From Sphingomonadaceae bacterium (GTDB taxonomy: Bacteria > Pseudomonadota > Alphaproteobacteria > Sphingomonadales > Sphingomonadaceae): DNA of 46,939 nt. Below, piece by piece: positions 1 to 7,796 of the stretch; position 1 is the stretch's first letter, and every line of letters starts with the position of its first letter. The position numbers and the translations under genes are program-made. The stretch spans positions 1 to 46,939 of the forward strand of contig JACVCM010000014.1 in assembly GCA_016742125.1 (NCBI GenBank). The letters are read 5' to 3'. The notes under the pieces are model-generated. The model was not told the origin of the DNA. It saw only the letters and a program-made list of their open reading frames with translations, and searched no databases.

Positions 1-53
1 CGTTCGGTCCCGGCCATCGGCGTGCCCCCAAATTTCATTCCTATACGTGCCAT
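1..53 (-). CDS. lysC: Aspartate kinase, N-terminal fragment cut by window edge
   Basis: Only the first 17 codons lie in the window, read on the minus strand from an ATG at 53-51. The translation MARIGMKFGGTPMAGTE matches the start of aspartate kinases, whose nucleotide-binding signature is K-F-G-G-T-S. Aspartate kinase phosphorylates L-aspartate at the entry to lysine, threonine and methionine synthesis. The divergent arrangement with ubiG, 64 bp apart, is common in alphaproteobacteria and supports the call. Two residues differ from the usual sequence: Gly for Val before the MKFGG segment, and Pro for the Ser that ends the signature. The fragment is very short, so the call rests on this motif plus context. 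Confidence 0.75.
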   Translation of the reverse strand, partial: MARIGMKFGGTPMAGTE

Positions 54-117
54 GCGATTCGGATGGCACCCGCAAGATCGGCTTTGTTGCAAATTTCGGG
101 CCTGATAGGGACAGGAT

Positions 118-852
118 ATGACAATGGCAAGCACCGCGAAGACAATAAATGACGCGGAAGCGGCGCATTTTGGCGCACTGGCAGCAGACTGGTGGGATCC
201 AAAAGGTTCGAGCGCCATGCTGCACAAGCTCAACCCTGTTCGCCTGGGCTTCATCCGCGGGGCAATCGATCTGCATTTTGGCGGCGATAGCAAAGCGCGC
301 CACCCGTTAACGGGCAAGACGGTGCTCGATGTCGGCTGCGGCGCAGGACTTTTGTGTGAACCTTTGGCACGGATGGGTGCAGCGGTGACCGGCGTCGATG
401 CTGCGCCAGAGAATGCAGAGGCAGCAAAGGCGCATGCCCTGCAGTCGGGCCTGACCATAGACTATCGCGCTGGCGAACTTGCCGCGCAGGGCCTCGGCCG
501 GTTCGATGTCGTGACATCGATGGAGGTAATCGAGCATGTCAGCGACCCAGCGGCCTTTGTGGCAGAGCTGGCCCGACATCTGAAGCCCGATGGATTGTTG
601 CTGCTGTCCACACCCAACCGCACTGCCGCATCGCGGATTTTCCTGGTCGAGGCGGCGGAACGGCTGGGCCAGGTGCCGCGTGGCACACATGACTGGCACC
701 GGTTTTTGACGCCGGAAGAGTTGATGGCGATGCTGGCTGATGTGGGCCTGGAGGTGGTGGAGATGCAGGGAATATTCTTCTCGCCACTCAAGGGCCTGCA
801 TCTGGGCGACAATATGGCTCTGAATTATATCTTAAGCGCCAAATTCAAATAA
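118..852 (+). CDS. ubiG: Ubiquinone biosynthesis O-methyltransferase UbiG
   Basis: This is a 244-residue class I SAM-dependent methyltransferase, close to the family's usual length. UbiG performs both O-methylations in ubiquinone synthesis. Motif I is visible as VLDVGCGAGLL (about residues 69-79), followed by the acidic VTGVDAA strand and an SMEVIEHV motif. The C-terminal segment with GTHDWHRFLTPEEL and the ending NYILSAKF are typical of UbiG. Start: ATG 118 has AGGGA six bases upstream, while ATG 124 has AGGA seven bases upstream, so either could be used. It is divergent from lysC and convergent with dnaB. A second ubiquinone gene, ubiA, lies about 20 kb away in the same window. Confidence 0.95.
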   Translation: MTMASTAKTINDAEAAHFGALAADWWDPKGSSAMLHKLNPVRLGFIRGAIDLHFGGDSKARHPLTGKTVLDVGCGAGLLCEPLARMGAAVTGVDAAPENAEAAKAHALQSGLTIDYRAGELAAQGLGRFDVVTSMEVIEHVSDPAAFVAELARHLKPDGLLLLSTPNRTAASRIFLVEAAERLGQVPRGTHDWHRFLTPEELMAMLADVGLEVVEMQGIFFSPLKGLHLGDNMALNYILSAKFK

Positions 853-913
853 CACTCATTGTCCTTGGCGCAGGCCGGGGCGACGATAGTTGTTTTGTGA
901 CTATCTGACCGCC

Positions 914-2401
914 TCAATCATATCCGGCATCGGCATAGCTATCGTCCGCCAGATCGCTGAACCGCGTAATGTTCGCCTCGAACTTCATCCGCACGCGGCC
1001 GGTTGAACCATGCCTCTGTTTGGCGACAATGAGTTCGGCAATGCCGAAAATCCGTTCCATTTTTTCGCGCCATGCCTCATGCGCGGCCTCGTTTGCAGGA
1101 TCGGGCTGTTTCGCCTTCTCGTAATAATCCTCACGAAACACGAACCAGACCATATCGGCATCCTGCTCGATCGAGCCGGATTCACGCAAGTCGGATAGTT
1201 GCGGACGCTTGTCGTCGCGTTGTTCAACCGCACGGCTGAGCTGTGAGAGTGCGATAACGGGAACGCCAAGCTCCTTGGCGAGGGTTTTCAGACCGCGGCT
1301 TATTTCCGAAATTTCATTGACACGGTTGTCGTTCGCTCTGGAAGAACCCTGCAAAAGCTGGAGATAATCGACGATGATGAGGCCGATGCCATGCCGCCGC
1401 TGCAAGCGCCGCGCGCGGGTTCGCAACGCGGCGATCGTCAGCGCGGGGGTGTCGTCAATGTACAGCGGCAGTTCCTGCAATTCGCGGCTCGCGCGCGACA
1501 GCTCACGGAAGTCCTCACGACTGATCTTGCCCATGCGGAGCAGTTCGGAGCTGATCCCTGATTGCTCGGCCAATATACGCGTGGCGAGCTGATCGGCGGA
1601 CATTTCCAGGCTGAAGAACGCAACCTTTGCGCCCGCACCCTTGGCTTCCTCAATGCCATCCTCGCGCTCCCGGCACCATCGGCGCGCAGCATTGAAGGCG
1701 ATGTTGGTGGCAAGCGAGGTCTTGCCCATCCCCGGACGACCCGCGAGGATCACGAGGTCCGAATTATGCAAGCCGCCGCATTTGGCGTTGATGCTGTCGA
1801 GACCGGTTGTCACGCCGGACAGATGCCCGCCCGATTGCAGGGCCTTTTCGACATTCTTGATCGCCTCGGTCGACGCGGTGAGGAAGCTCTTCATCGAGCC
1901 GGTCTCGCCCTCCCCTTCGGCGACCTTGTAAAGAGCGCTTTCCGCCGCCTCGATCTGTCCCTTGGGATCGACATCCACGCTCGTGTCGAGCGCATTGTCG
2001 ACAAGGGTCCGTCCAACGCTGACCAATTCGCGCAATAGTGCCAGGTCGTAAATCTGCTGCGCAAAGTCGCGTGCGCCGATCAGGCCGGAGCCGTCGGCGG
2101 TAAGCTTGACCAGATAGCCCGGCCCGCCGAGCTCCTTCATTGCTTCATCGGCTTCGAAAAAAGGCTTCAGCGTGACCGGCGTCACCAGCATGTTCCGGTC
2201 CAGCAGACGCAATATCTGGTCGTAAATCCGGCCGTGCAGTGGCTCGAAAAAATGGTCGGGCTGAAGCTTTATCGAAACATCCTCGATAATCCGGTTATCG
2301 ATCAGGATCGCGCCCAGAAAAGCGGCCTCCGCCTCGATATTGCGGGGCAGGCGCTGGGGTTCCGCCTCATTCGCGGCGGCTAGTCGGATTGGTTCGGCCA
2401 T
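914..2401 (-). CDS. dnaB: Replicative DNA helicase DnaB
   Basis: The 495-residue protein is the hexameric helicase that unwinds DNA ahead of the replisome. The N-terminal DnaB domain begins with PRNIEAEAAFLGAILID (about residues 19-35). The RecA-like C-terminal domain has Walker A GRPGMGKTS near residue 221, FFSLEMS, Walker B LIIVDYLQLL, the Q-S-R type segment VIALSQLSRAVEQR, and DLRESGSIEQDADMV. No intein or insertion is seen. The length is normal and the gene is convergent with ubiG. It is divergent from the UPF0262 gene across about 100 bp. Confidence 0.97.
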   Translation of the reverse strand: MAEPIRLAAANEAEPQRLPRNIEAEAAFLGAILIDNRIIEDVSIKLQPDHFFEPLHGRIYDQILRLLDRNMLVTPVTLKPFFEADEAMKELGGPGYLVKLTADGSGLIGARDFAQQIYDLALLRELVSVGRTLVDNALDTSVDVDPKGQIEAAESALYKVAEGEGETGSMKSFLTASTEAIKNVEKALQSGGHLSGVTTGLDSINAKCGGLHNSDLVILAGRPGMGKTSLATNIAFNAARRWCREREDGIEEAKGAGAKVAFFSLEMSADQLATRILAEQSGISSELLRMGKISREDFRELSRASRELQELPLYIDDTPALTIAALRTRARRLQRRHGIGLIIVDYLQLLQGSSRANDNRVNEISEISRGLKTLAKELGVPVIALSQLSRAVEQRDDKRPQLSDLRESGSIEQDADMVWFVFREDYYEKAKQPDPANEAAHEAWREKMERIFGIAELIVAKQRHGSTGRVRMKFEANITRFSDLADDSYADAGYD

Positions 2402-2502
2402 GACGCCCTATCCTTTAGCACGACCCGGCGCGCAAGGCCTTCGAAAAATAGAATCGGTGACAGGTCTGTGGACAAACAAATATCGCAAGCTAACACAGCA
2501 AC

Positions 2503-2985
2503 ATGGGCGACCCGCGCATCACCAAGGTAGAACTCGACGAGGCGACAATATTGCGCCGCAACGCCGATATCGAGCAGGAACGGCGCGTGGCGATCTTCGA
2601 CCTGATCGAGGATAATTTCTTCAAGCCGCTACGCGACATGGGCGACGGTTATGCAGGGCCCTATCATCTCCATATCAGCGTGGAGGAAGGTCGCCTTATC
2701 CTCGACATCCGCCGCGATGACGGCCAGCCGCACGAAATGCTGATCCTTGGCCTCGGCAGATTCCGCCGGGTGGTGAAGGATTATTTCGCGATCTGCGATT
2801 CCTATTATCAGGCCATCCGCAAGGCGAGCGCAGCGGAAATCGAAACGATCGATATGGCGCGGCGCGGCGTGCATAATGAGGCGGCGGCACTGCTGATGGA
2901 ACGGCTGGAAGGCAAGATCGAGACAGATTTCGCCACCGCGCGCCGTCTGTTCACGCTGATTTGCGTGCTCCACATCAAGCAGTAA
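2503..2985 (+). CDS. UPF0262 family protein
   Basis: The 160-residue soluble protein matches the alphaproteobacterial UPF0262 family, recognisable from segments such as RRNADIEQERRVAIFDL and MARRGVHNEAAALLMERL and from the C-terminal RRLFTLICVLHIK. No catalytic motif is evident and the function of the family is unknown. It is the first gene of a rightward run (GH25-like, cdd, dcd, DUF1993), with 44 bp before the next start, so cotranscription is likely but not shown. In many alphaproteobacteria this family sits near small housekeeping genes. Confidence 0.9.
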   Translation: MGDPRITKVELDEATILRRNADIEQERRVAIFDLIEDNFFKPLRDMGDGYAGPYHLHISVEEGRLILDIRRDDGQPHEMLILGLGRFRRVVKDYFAICDSYYQAIRKASAAEIETIDMARRGVHNEAAALLMERLEGKIETDFATARRLFTLICVLHIKQ

Positions 2986-3029
2986 AGAGAGGCGGGGCTA
3001 TTTTCTGATTCGGGAGCATTCGGGGTCGC

Positions 3030-3716
3030 ATGGCTGGGGGTCAAAACCGATATTATCGGACAGGCGCAATCGTGCTTGCGCTATTGCTCGGAGGCTATGC
3101 GATCTGGAGCTATATCGTCGCATGGGCCCCATCGCGCGACGACTATCCGGTGCAGGGTATTGTGGTCAGCGAGGTCAATGGCAAGCCGGAATGGGCGACG
3201 CTGGGAGCCACCGGCGTTGATTTTGCCTATATTACCGCCGTCGAAGGCGCGCGTGGGCGCGATCCGCATTTTCAGGCCAATCTGGAAGGCGTGCAGCAGG
3301 CCGGCATCCGCTACGGCGCCCTGCATCATTTCGACATTTGCCGCCTCGCCTCCGATCAGGCGACACTCTTCATCACCACGGTCCCGCGCAGCAGGACCGC
3401 ACTGCCGCCTGCCGTGCAGCTCGATTTTTCCGAAACCTGCACCGGCCGCCCGAACCGGGCGCTGATCCTGTCCGAACTGGCCACCTTCCTGAACCAGATC
3501 GAGGCGCATAGCGGCACGCCCGCAATCCTGCTACTCACGCCGGAGTTTGAGAAGGAATATCAAGTGAGCACGGCAATAGACCGGACCGTCTGGCTGGAGG
3601 GAAACTGGTTCCTTCCCGATTATTCGGCACGACCCTGGGTGATGTGGACCGCGAACACCGCGCGCCGCATCGACGGCGTCGAAGGGCGGGTCCGCTGGGC
3701 GGTGGTGCGGCCATGA
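3030..3716 (+). CDS. Degenerate GH25 (lysozyme-like) membrane-anchored protein
   Basis: The 228-residue protein has an N-terminal membrane segment (about 12-32) and a GH25 muramidase fold. Recognisable strands are VQGIVVSEVNG (about 41), FAYITAVEGARGRDPHF, GIRYGALHHF and AVQLDFSE. GH25 enzymes cleave peptidoglycan using an Asp in a GIDVS motif and an Asp/Glu pair in a DxE motif. Here the first Asp is Val45, the DxE position reads D132-F-S134 with Glu only at 135, and the usual C-terminal DVDxN segment is RVRWAVV. The fold call is fairly secure; lytic activity is doubtful. Its TGA overlaps the cdd ATG (ATGA), implying translational coupling. Confidence 0.75.
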   Translation: MAGGQNRYYRTGAIVLALLLGGYAIWSYIVAWAPSRDDYPVQGIVVSEVNGKPEWATLGATGVDFAYITAVEGARGRDPHFQANLEGVQQAGIRYGALHHFDICRLASDQATLFITTVPRSRTALPPAVQLDFSETCTGRPNRALILSELATFLNQIEAHSGTPAILLLTPEFEKEYQVSTAIDRTVWLEGNWFLPDYSARPWVMWTANTARRIDGVEGRVRWAVVRP

Positions 3717-4135
3717 GCGCCGAGCTTGTGAAGGCCGCAATCGCGGCAGCAGAATATGCCTACGCACCCTATTCGAACTTCCATGTCGGTGCGGCGTTGC
3801 TGCTCGATGACGGCAGCATTGTCACCGGCAGCAACTTTGAAAATGCCAGCTACGGCATGACGCTTTGTGCCGAGACCGTGGCAATCGCCAAAGCTAGCAG
3901 CGACGGCAAGCTGCGTGCAATCCGCGCCATCGCAGTCGCAGGCGGTGCCGACGGCAAGGTCGCGGCGTCCGCCGACCCGATCACTCCGTGCGGCCGTTGC
4001 CGGCAAATCATCAAGGAGGTCGCCGACCTGACGCAAATCGACCTGCCCGTCCACTGCGCCCATGCAGACGGGTTCGAAACCTACACATTATCCCAATTGC
4101 TGCCCCACGGCTTCGGCCCGGCGAGCCTTAGATAA
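3713..4135 (+). CDS. cdd: Cytidine deaminase
   Basis: The 140-residue zinc enzyme deaminates cytidine and deoxycytidine to uridine and deoxyuridine in pyrimidine salvage. The active-site zinc motifs are clear: C-A-E in SYGMTLCAETVAIAK and P-C-G-R-C-R-Q about 40 residues later. The N-terminal AYAPYSNFHVGAALL is the family signature. The start was placed at the ATG at 3713, which overlaps the previous gene's stop by 4 bp; upstream in-frame codons lie inside the GH25-like gene and are not homologous. dcd follows after 9 bp, so two cytosine-nucleotide deaminases sit side by side. Confidence 0.95.
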   Translation: MSAELVKAAIAAAEYAYAPYSNFHVGAALLLDDGSIVTGSNFENASYGMTLCAETVAIAKASSDGKLRAIRAIAVAGGADGKVAASADPITPCGRCRQIIKEVADLTQIDLPVHCAHADGFETYTLSQLLPHGFGPASLR

Positions 4136-4144
4136 AGGAAGAGC

Positions 4145-4699
4145 ATGTCCATCCTTTCCGACATCTGGATCCGCGAACAAGCGCATAGCAATGCGATGAT
4201 CGAGCCTTTTGTGGAGGCGCAGCGGCGCGATGGCTGCATCAGTTACGGCCTCTCGTCTTACGGCTATGATGCGCGCGTCGCCGACGAGTTCAAGATTTTC
4301 ACCAATGTCGACAGCTCGGTCGTCGATCCGAAGGAGTTCGACCCCAAAAGTTTCGTCGACCGTAAGACCGACGTCTGCATCATACCGCCGAACAGCTTTG
4401 CCCTTGCCCGCACGGTCGAGTATTTCCGCGTACCGCGCGATGTGCTGGTCATCTGCCTCGGCAAGAGCACTTACGCCCGTTGCGGCATCATCGTCAACGT
4501 AACCCCGCTCGAGCCGGGCGGGGAAGGCCATGTGACTTTGGAGTTCAGCAATACCACCCCGCTCCCCGCCAAAATCTACGCCAATGAAGGCGCGTGCCAG
4601 TTCCTGTTCCTGAAGGGCGAACAACCCTGCGAAACCAGCTACGCCGACCGTGCGGGGAAATATATGGGGCAGCGGGGGGTGACGCTGCCTCGATTGTAA
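4145..4699 (+). CDS. dcd: dCTP deaminase
   Basis: The 184-residue trimeric enzyme of the dUTPase superfamily converts dCTP to dUTP, the precursor for dTMP. Family hallmarks are SYGLSSYGYDARV near the N-terminus, LGKSTYARCGIIVNVTPLEPG around the active site, HVTLEFSNTT, and a C-terminal YMGQRGVTLPRL. Length is normal. AGGAAGAG just upstream of ATG 4145 is a good ribosome-binding site. It lies 9 bp after cdd. Confidence 0.97.
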   Translation: MSILSDIWIREQAHSNAMIEPFVEAQRRDGCISYGLSSYGYDARVADEFKIFTNVDSSVVDPKEFDPKSFVDRKTDVCIIPPNSFALARTVEYFRVPRDVLVICLGKSTYARCGIIVNVTPLEPGGEGHVTLEFSNTTPLPAKIYANEGACQFLFLKGEQPCETSYADRAGKYMGQRGVTLPRL

Positions 4700-4717
4700 T
4701 CCGAGAGAATGCCGACG

Positions 4718-5281
4718 ATGTCCAACACCCAATTAATCGCCCCCGCTTATGCGCAAATGCTGAAGGCATTGTCCGGCTGGCTGGCGAAGGCGCAGCAGGA
4801 AATGCCGGAAGCTGAGGCGCTGCTATCGGCGCGGCTTGCCCCAGACATGTTCCCCCTGTCGACGCAAGTCCGCTTTGCCTGCATGCAGGCGCAAGAGGCT
4901 GTGTACCGCTTGCAGGATGAGGCTTTCCCGGAGTCGCTGCGCGACCTGCACAAGGAAGCGGTCAACGCCCACGAACGTCCGGGCTCGATTGCCGATGCCG
5001 TGGCGCGTATCGATGAAACCGTCGCCTTGCTCGACAGCCTTGCACCCGATGCGCTCGATATGGACGCGGATAGTGCAATTGCGCACGAACTGCCCAATGG
5101 CATGATCCTCGATCTGACCGCCGGGCAATATGTGCGCGATTGGTCGCTGGGGCAGTTCTATTTCCACCTGATGATTGCTTATGCCATCCTGCGGCATCAA
5201 GGCGTTCCCCTCGGCAAGGTGGACTATATTCCGCACATGCTGCCTTTCATCCGGCCAGGGTCCGGCCCTGCGGCGCAATGA
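4718..5281 (+). CDS. DUF1993 family protein
   Basis: The protein has 187 residues if the second ATG is used. GAGAG at 4703-4707 is 10 bases from ATG 4718 but only 1 base from ATG 4709, so 4718 is preferred. The sequence matches DUF1993, helical proteins related in fold to DinB-like four-helix bundles: SWFLGQ-type segment WSLGQFYFHLMIAYAILRHQ, then PLGKVDYIPHM near the C-terminus. Function is unknown. The stop codon sits right before the acyl-CoA dehydrogenase remnant, suggesting that a deletion joined the two. Confidence 0.85.
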   Translation: MSNTQLIAPAYAQMLKALSGWLAKAQQEMPEAEALLSARLAPDMFPLSTQVRFACMQAQEAVYRLQDEAFPESLRDLHKEAVNAHERPGSIADAVARIDETVALLDSLAPDALDMDADSAIAHELPNGMILDLTAGQYVRDWSLGQFYFHLMIAYAILRHQGVPLGKVDYIPHMLPFIRPGSGPAAQ

Positions 5282-5297
5282 AGGCGGGCGGCAGGGG

Positions 5298-5702
5298 ATG
5301 GCGCAGCAAGCGGCAGCCTATGCGCGGCTTTGCTATGAGGATGCGCTGGCCTGGGCGCGGCAACGCGAAGTGTTTGGCGGCCCGCTGATCCGCAACCAGT
5401 CCATCCGGCACAAGCTGGCCGACATGCTCCGCCAGATCAATGCGACACAGGCCTAGATCGACCAGTGCGCGTGGAGCGTGAAGGCCGACAAAGCCTTCCC
5501 CGGCGACTTCGCGCTCCTCAAGGTGCAAGCGACCCGCACGATGGAATATTGCGCACGCGAGGCCTGCCAGATTTTGGGCGGCGCCAGCTTCATGCGCGGC
5601 TGCCGCGTCGAACGCATCTACCGCGAAGTCCGCGTAATGGCGATCGGCGGGGGCAGCGAGGAGATTATGTTTGACTTGGCGGGGAGGCAGATGGGGTTTT
5701 GA
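5298..5702 (+). pseudogene. Acyl-CoA dehydrogenase C-terminal remnant with in-frame stop
   Basis: One reading frame encodes the C-terminal helical domain of an acyl-CoA dehydrogenase: ALAWARQREVFGGPL and RHKLADMLRQI, then ATRTMEYCAREACQILGGA, RIYREVRVMAIGGGSEEIM. The N-terminal and FAD-binding beta domains are missing, because the DUF1993 gene ends directly upstream. A TAG at 5454-5456 interrupts the frame in the middle of a helix. Both halves are in the same frame, so this is a point nonsense mutation on top of a 5' deletion. The fragment lacks a credible start signal and is almost certainly not functional. Confidence 0.85.
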
Positions 5703-5709
5703 GGAGGGT

Positions 5710-6540
5710 TCAAAGCAGCAGTGATTGTTGGCCGCTGATCGGCATTTCTTGCTTTGGCGGGTAGATCAAGCTGACAATTAGCCACTGATCAGGGAAGCGA
5801 TGAATTGTACCCATCAGGAAGGACAAGTCTTTGCTCGTCAAATCGTCAACCATCTTTTGCCGAAAGGGGCTTTCCCAGTCGTCGCCATACCGCTGTTTGC
5901 ATTTCCAGAATAATGCCCCAATCTCCCAGTCGGCGATCTTGTGGCGCGATTGTTCAAGCTTGCCATCAACCACACTTTCATATCGATAATAGAATGAGAA
6001 GGGTAGCTTCCTTAGTGTTGCCAGAGACTTTTGATCGGCAGAATCAAACAGCCCTATTTGCCTCTCATTTTGCTCAAGCTTTTCCCGTTCCGCCGGCGTC
6101 CATTCTGCATTATCAACCGGAGCAATGTCCAACCCGAGGATCTTGTGCGGCTTCACAACGCCCAGAGTTTGCCCTTCTGCCTCACGAGCTTGATCTAGTG
6201 CAGCAAAGCTATCGAAGACCGGCATACCTGCCAATGCCGCTCGGCGGGCTGCCCACCCATTTCTAGTCGGTAATTCTCGAGGATCGCATTCGATGGTATC
6301 AACGAAAATTTTGTGACTTTCTGGCCGATGATCGCCTTTTGCCTTTTCAATTCTAGCCGTGATCCATTGCCACTTTCGAAACTGTTTGCCGTCGTTGATA
6401 AGTCGAAACGGCACAGGAAATAGACGGATCAGCCGCTTGTCTTCCGTCAGACCTGCTACACACGATGTTTCAACGTGCTTTCCACTAGGCGATGGATAAG
6501 TCTTACAGAGTATCAATATCCGGGCTTTGAAAGATGCCAC
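5710..6540 (-). CDS. Unknown protein paired with DUF488 gene
   Basis: I do not recognise this 276-residue protein. It is soluble, without signal peptide or membrane segment. Visible landmarks are an N-terminal ARILILCKTYPSPSGKHVET, then CVAGLTEDKRLIRLFPVPFR, a KWQWITARIEKAKGDHRPES segment, and a C-terminal KDLSFLMGTIHRFPDQWLIV stretch before a variable tail. The charged and aromatic mix and the ordered N-terminal block suggest a nucleic-acid or nucleotide role, but that is a guess. It lies 64 bp downstream of the DUF488 gene on the same strand and shares its lower GC by eye. The gene is convergent with the acyl-CoA dehydrogenase remnant, 7 bp apart. Confidence 0.8.
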   Translation of the reverse strand: MASFKARILILCKTYPSPSGKHVETSCVAGLTEDKRLIRLFPVPFRLINDGKQFRKWQWITARIEKAKGDHRPESHKIFVDTIECDPRELPTRNGWAARRAALAGMPVFDSFAALDQAREAEGQTLGVVKPHKILGLDIAPVDNAEWTPAEREKLEQNERQIGLFDSADQKSLATLRKLPFSFYYRYESVVDGKLEQSRHKIADWEIGALFWKCKQRYGDDWESPFRQKMVDDLTSKDLSFLMGTIHRFPDQWLIVSLIYPPKQEMPISGQQSLLL

Positions 6541-6604
6541 TTCTGTAGAATGCCCCCCAATTACTCTTGGAAACTAGTTCAATATCCAGAGGGAAGCAAA
6601 TGAA

Positions 6605-7117
6605 TTAGGCGGTCGCGTATACAGCAGTCTTAGTCACTTCGCAGTCGGGAAGTCTCATGTTCTTGATCGCTTGGCTCGAAAGCACTCCTAAGGACCTTAT
6701 TTTCTTACTCGTCCGTATGCCCATTTTTTGCGCAACAATGGTTCGATGGCACTCCTTAGGATCACGCTCATAACACATAAGCGCGACATTATCTTGCAAT
6801 GCAAGCTCAATAGCCTTTTCAATTGCATCTATTACTTCGGCGCGCTGTAGGTGGCGCGTGAATATCTCCAAGAAGCTGGAATAATCTCCCCTCTTCATTG
6901 CCTCTCTACCCTCTTTGGGGTCCCCTAAGGCTTGAAGGTGCGTATATTGAATGCCGACTTCTCGCAAAGCTTCGGCGAGACGATTCTTAGAAAAGCCCTT
7001 CTTTCTCGAAACTGGAACAGCTCTTACGTCGATGAGATGGTCGATCCCGGCCACCTCAAGCGTGGCTAAAAAATGGTCGATATCTGAACCCTCGTAGCCG
7101 ATAGTAGAGATAAACAT
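6605..7117 (-). CDS. DUF488 family protein
   Basis: The 170-residue protein belongs to DUF488: N-terminal FISTIGYEGSDIDHFLATL, then DHLIDVRAVPVSRKKGFSKN, and the diagnostic CYERDPKECHRTIVA near residue 130. The conserved Cys, Glu and His-Arg of that motif look like a catalytic or binding site, but the family's activity is not established. Start: ATG at 7117 has GAGGCGG just upstream; a TTG-initiated extension to 7156 is less likely. It is the promoter-proximal gene of a two-gene unit with the unknown 276-residue protein. Base composition is visibly richer in A/T than the flanking genes, which hints at acquisition. Confidence 0.88.
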   Translation of the reverse strand: MFISTIGYEGSDIDHFLATLEVAGIDHLIDVRAVPVSRKKGFSKNRLAEALREVGIQYTHLQALGDPKEGREAMKRGDYSSFLEIFTRHLQRAEVIDAIEKAIELALQDNVALMCYERDPKECHRTIVAQKMGIRTSKKIRSLGVLSSQAIKNMRLPDCEVTKTAVYATA

Positions 7118-7796
7118 AGCCGCCTCGCTTCCCGATACTGTGCTACATATTGCCAAAAATAGTTAATGAAACCGAAATGTGGTGGTCCGCCTTCGTATAT
7201 TTACGACTGTTGCAAAACTGACTCACCGAGCAGTCAGGAGTTGACAAACGAACTTTGTTCCTATATTGTTCTACATGCTCTTTGAATTCGTCAATCCCTC
7301 TTGCATTACGCTCCAGCAGATGCGGTTTCCGAAAAATCCACGCATCCGCCTCCCTATATTTTGTAGGAAATTTTGTTGCGCGGTGGGGTTTCAAGGACCG
7401 CGTCCTGATGTCAACTGGTGACCTGCGGTCGCAGTCGGCCCCAAGTTGGAACGGAAGCGCTGGATTTTTGGTTCGCACGAAGACACGAAGATGTTGTGTT
7501 TTCGGCGAAGTCGATTCCAACTTGCTCCGCCGCTGTTCGGCGTTGCGGTTGCGATTGCAGAGATGCGCTTGGCGCTGGCGCAACCTTTTCGTGTCTTTGT
7601 TGAAATAATCTGGCGCGACCGTCCAGGTGTAAACTTGGTGTCACCTTAGCCCGAATCTGGCGCGTCCGAAATTTGCAATTCACCGTCAACTTGCGCAGTT
7701 TTCTGCGGGTTTGGTCACCCCGGGCAAAAGACTGTTTTGACTTCGACCCGGCTTCCGCGCATCACGCTCTTCAACGCAGAATCAGGAGAGCGACCC
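7118..7796. other. Gene-free stretch between the DUF488 cassette and a dehydrogenase-like gene
   Basis: No convincing coding region is seen in these 679 bases. The open frames lack ribosome-binding sites and family-like sequence. The right half holds an inverted-repeat element (listed separately). The last bases hold the ribosome-binding site CAGGAGAG for the gene starting at 7797. The promoter of the DUF488 cassette should lie just right of 7117, but no confident -35/-10 pair was picked. Confidence 0.6.
7475..7603. repeat. Intergenic inverted-repeat element (MITE/REP-like)
   Basis: GCACGAAGACACGAAGA (7475-7491) is matched in inverted orientation by TTTTCGTGTCTTTGTTG (about 7586-7602), with roughly 95 bases between. 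The shared core is AAGACACGAA. Such cacgaagacacgaag-bounded intergenic elements are common in sphingomonad genomes as I recall them. It carries no gene. Confidence 0.6.

Noticed and set aside
7143..7689. Open frames on both strands between the DUF488 gene and the dehydrogenase-like gene
   Set aside because: No ribosome-binding site, basic and unconserved-looking translations, and they run through an inverted-repeat element.
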